Source: an uncultured Oscillospiraceae bacterium
GTDB lineage: Bacteria > Bacillota > Clostridia > Oscillospirales > Ruminococcaceae
Assembly (NCBI GenBank): GCA_900543295.1
Contig: UQQY01000147.1
Span: forward strand, 1-5,314
Direction: 5' to 3'
DNA: 5,314 bases
The notes below the pieces were generated by a model. It saw only the letters and a list, made by a program, of their open reading frames with translations, had not been told where the DNA came from and did no database searches. Each line of letters starts with the position of its first letter. Within the stretch, counting starts at the first letter, position 1. This document shows, piece by piece, positions 4,678-5,314 of this stretch. The position numbers and the translations under genes were made by a program.

Positions 4678-5040
4678 TTAAAGTCCATAGTGCCGAGGCT
4701 CGGACAGTGCGGTCTTCCCCGCTTTTTTTTTGACATAGTGCGCCGTAATCTCGATGAATTCCGATACCGTCGGCGGAGCAGTTAAAGGATAACCGGCCAT
4801 CAGAGTGAGCAGACTACGGTTCTTTTTCCACGCGCGCAAAACCACTGTCCGCAGATTCCGCTCCACCGCCTGCCAGCTGCATTCTTCCGCCCTTGCTACG
4901 GCAAAGTAGATTTCCTTTGTAACCGCGTACAAAGCATCCGGATTGTTGATTGCAATCTGGATGGCGAGAGCAGCGCGGCGGCATCCGAGAAACCGCCCTG
5001 TGATACCGAGTGATTTCAGGACGTCATAAATCTCCGTCAT
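4678..5040 (-). CDS. Second stand-alone Spo0A C-terminal domain protein (receiver-free)
   Basis: A 120-residue paralogue of the gene at 4213. They share LGIT near the start and VER.(L/M)RT..LRAW.KNR.LL...AGYPLTAPPT.SEFIE..A.Y over the C-terminal half. The recognition-helix core is SWQAVERNLRTVVLRAW (55-71) and the SEFIE block is 93-97, both as in the Spo0A DNA-binding domain. No receiver domain is present. The N-terminal half has diverged more, so the pair is not a recent duplication. After the domain there is a 14-residue tail (AGKTALSEPRHYGL) encoded beyond a run of nine A that is prone to slippage. ATG at 5040 is preceded by AGGAGG (5048-5053, minus strand) at 7 nt. A 0A box lies 85 bp upstream. 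It is likely a DNA-binding regulator of sporulation or stationary-phase genes; its sign of action is unknown. Confidence 0.9.
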   Translation of the reverse strand: MTEIYDVLKSLGITGRFLGCRRAALAIQIAINNPDALYAVTKEIYFAVARAEECSWQAVERNLRTVVLRAWKKNRSLLTLMAGYPLTAPPTVSEFIEITAHYVKKKAGKTALSEPRHYGL

Positions 5041-5125
5041 ATGAAATCCTCCTAAATCCTGTTATTAAGAAGATCATACAATAAAGATTTGCATGTCACA
5101 TCTATTACGACCTGTTTTCATATAA

Positions 5126-5132
5126 TTCGACA
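5126..5132 (-). promoter_or_regulatory. 0A box upstream of the second Spo0A-domain gene
   Basis: On the minus strand TTTGTCGAA occupies 5126-5134, an exact 0A-box core with the preferred T-rich flank. It is 85 bp before the ATG. TAATAG (5102-5107) lies 18 bp downstream of the box and could serve as -10, which would put the box at about the -35 position; that spacing differs from the first gene. Confidence 0.6.
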
Positions 5133-5166
5133 AATGAAGGCAATTCGCTTTGCTGTGATGCAAGAC

Positions 5167-5204
5167 GCAAAAAAGCAGCCGGATTTATTCCGACTGCTTT
5201 TTGC
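5167..5204. terminator. Terminator hairpin upstream of the second Spo0A-domain gene
   Basis: GCAAAAAAGCAG (5167-5178) pairs with CTGCTTTTTGC (5194-5204) with one bulged A. CGGA/TCCG continues the stem after a C/A mismatch, with loop TTTAT. The A/T arms make it work in either direction. It probably ends a minus-strand gene lying right of the window, separating it from the Spo0A-domain gene. Confidence 0.65.
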
Positions 5205-5314
5205 GCTATTTGGATCATGCTACAAAGATATTTACTCATAATACTTACTAAAATTATATTGAGAAAGAATGAATAATCCGAATCTTCTTAGAAACCAAAA
5301 GATCTATCCTTTAT
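5205..5314. other. AT-rich right edge without a gene
   Basis: About 110 bp with stops in all frames on the minus strand within the last 30 bases and no start with a ribosome binding site on either strand. At most the final nine codons of a minus-strand gene (stop at 5288-5290) could be present; nothing supports it further. Confidence 0.4.

Noticed and set aside
4729..4735. TGTCAAA (minus strand), a 0A-box variant inside the second Spo0A-domain gene
   Set aside because: It falls in the 3' coding end at a poly-A lysine tract, far from any promoter, and is explained by codon content.
4512..4736. A 74-codon minus-strand frame between and under the Spo0A-domain genes
   Set aside because: It overlaps the second Spo0A-domain gene in another frame, starts in the poly-A tract without a ribosome binding site and crosses the terminator region.
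4598..5156. ACAGCAAAGC (4598-4607) and its reverse complement (5147-5156) flanking the second Spo0A-domain gene
   Set aside because: Only 10 bp match; several such pairs are expected by chance in 5.3 kb, so it does not mirror the 14-bp repeat around the first gene.

Overview
The window most likely comes from a spore-forming Clostridia-type Firmicute with moderate GC, possibly an Oscillospiraceae/Ruminococcaceae-like lineage. The evidence is a cotJ spore-coat cluster, two proteins built from the Spo0A DNA-binding domain, strong AGGAGG ribosome binding sites, consensus sigma-A signals, and a NifU-like/GGGtGRT gene pair typical of anaerobic Firmicutes. The genus is an inference; no marker gene is present.

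Left third (1-1577, + strand): the 3' part of a NifU-like iron-sulfur scaffold gene is followed 33 bp later by a complete GGGtGRT-family gene. They form an operon that ends at a 12-bp perfect hairpin. Next (1604-2910, - strand) a TetR-family repressor gene is followed by a HemG-like flavodoxin-domain gene. They look like one autoregulated unit: a textbook TTGACA-17-TATAAT promoter overlaps a perfect 45-bp palindrome just ahead of tetR. Between the two genes lies a short coding-like stretch in another frame that I cannot identify.

The middle (2911-3332) is gene-free. It holds a strong plus-strand terminator with no obvious gene feeding it, and a weak sigma-E-like promoter candidate. Then come cotJA and cotJB, which overlap by 8 bp. 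The expected third gene, cotJC (manganese-catalase-like coat protein), is present only as its first 31 or so codons and breaks off next to a 64-nt imperfect palindrome.

The right third (4061-5314) holds the most unusual feature: two convergent genes for stand-alone Spo0A C-terminal DNA-binding domains, with no receiver domain. They are clear paralogues. Each has an exact TGTCGAA 0A box in its upstream region. The first is also flanked by a perfect 14-bp inverted repeat. The simplest reading is a small receiver-free Spo0A-like regulatory module that has come to sit where cotJC used to be, and that probably responds to Spo0A, to itself, or to both. The last 110 bp show no gene.
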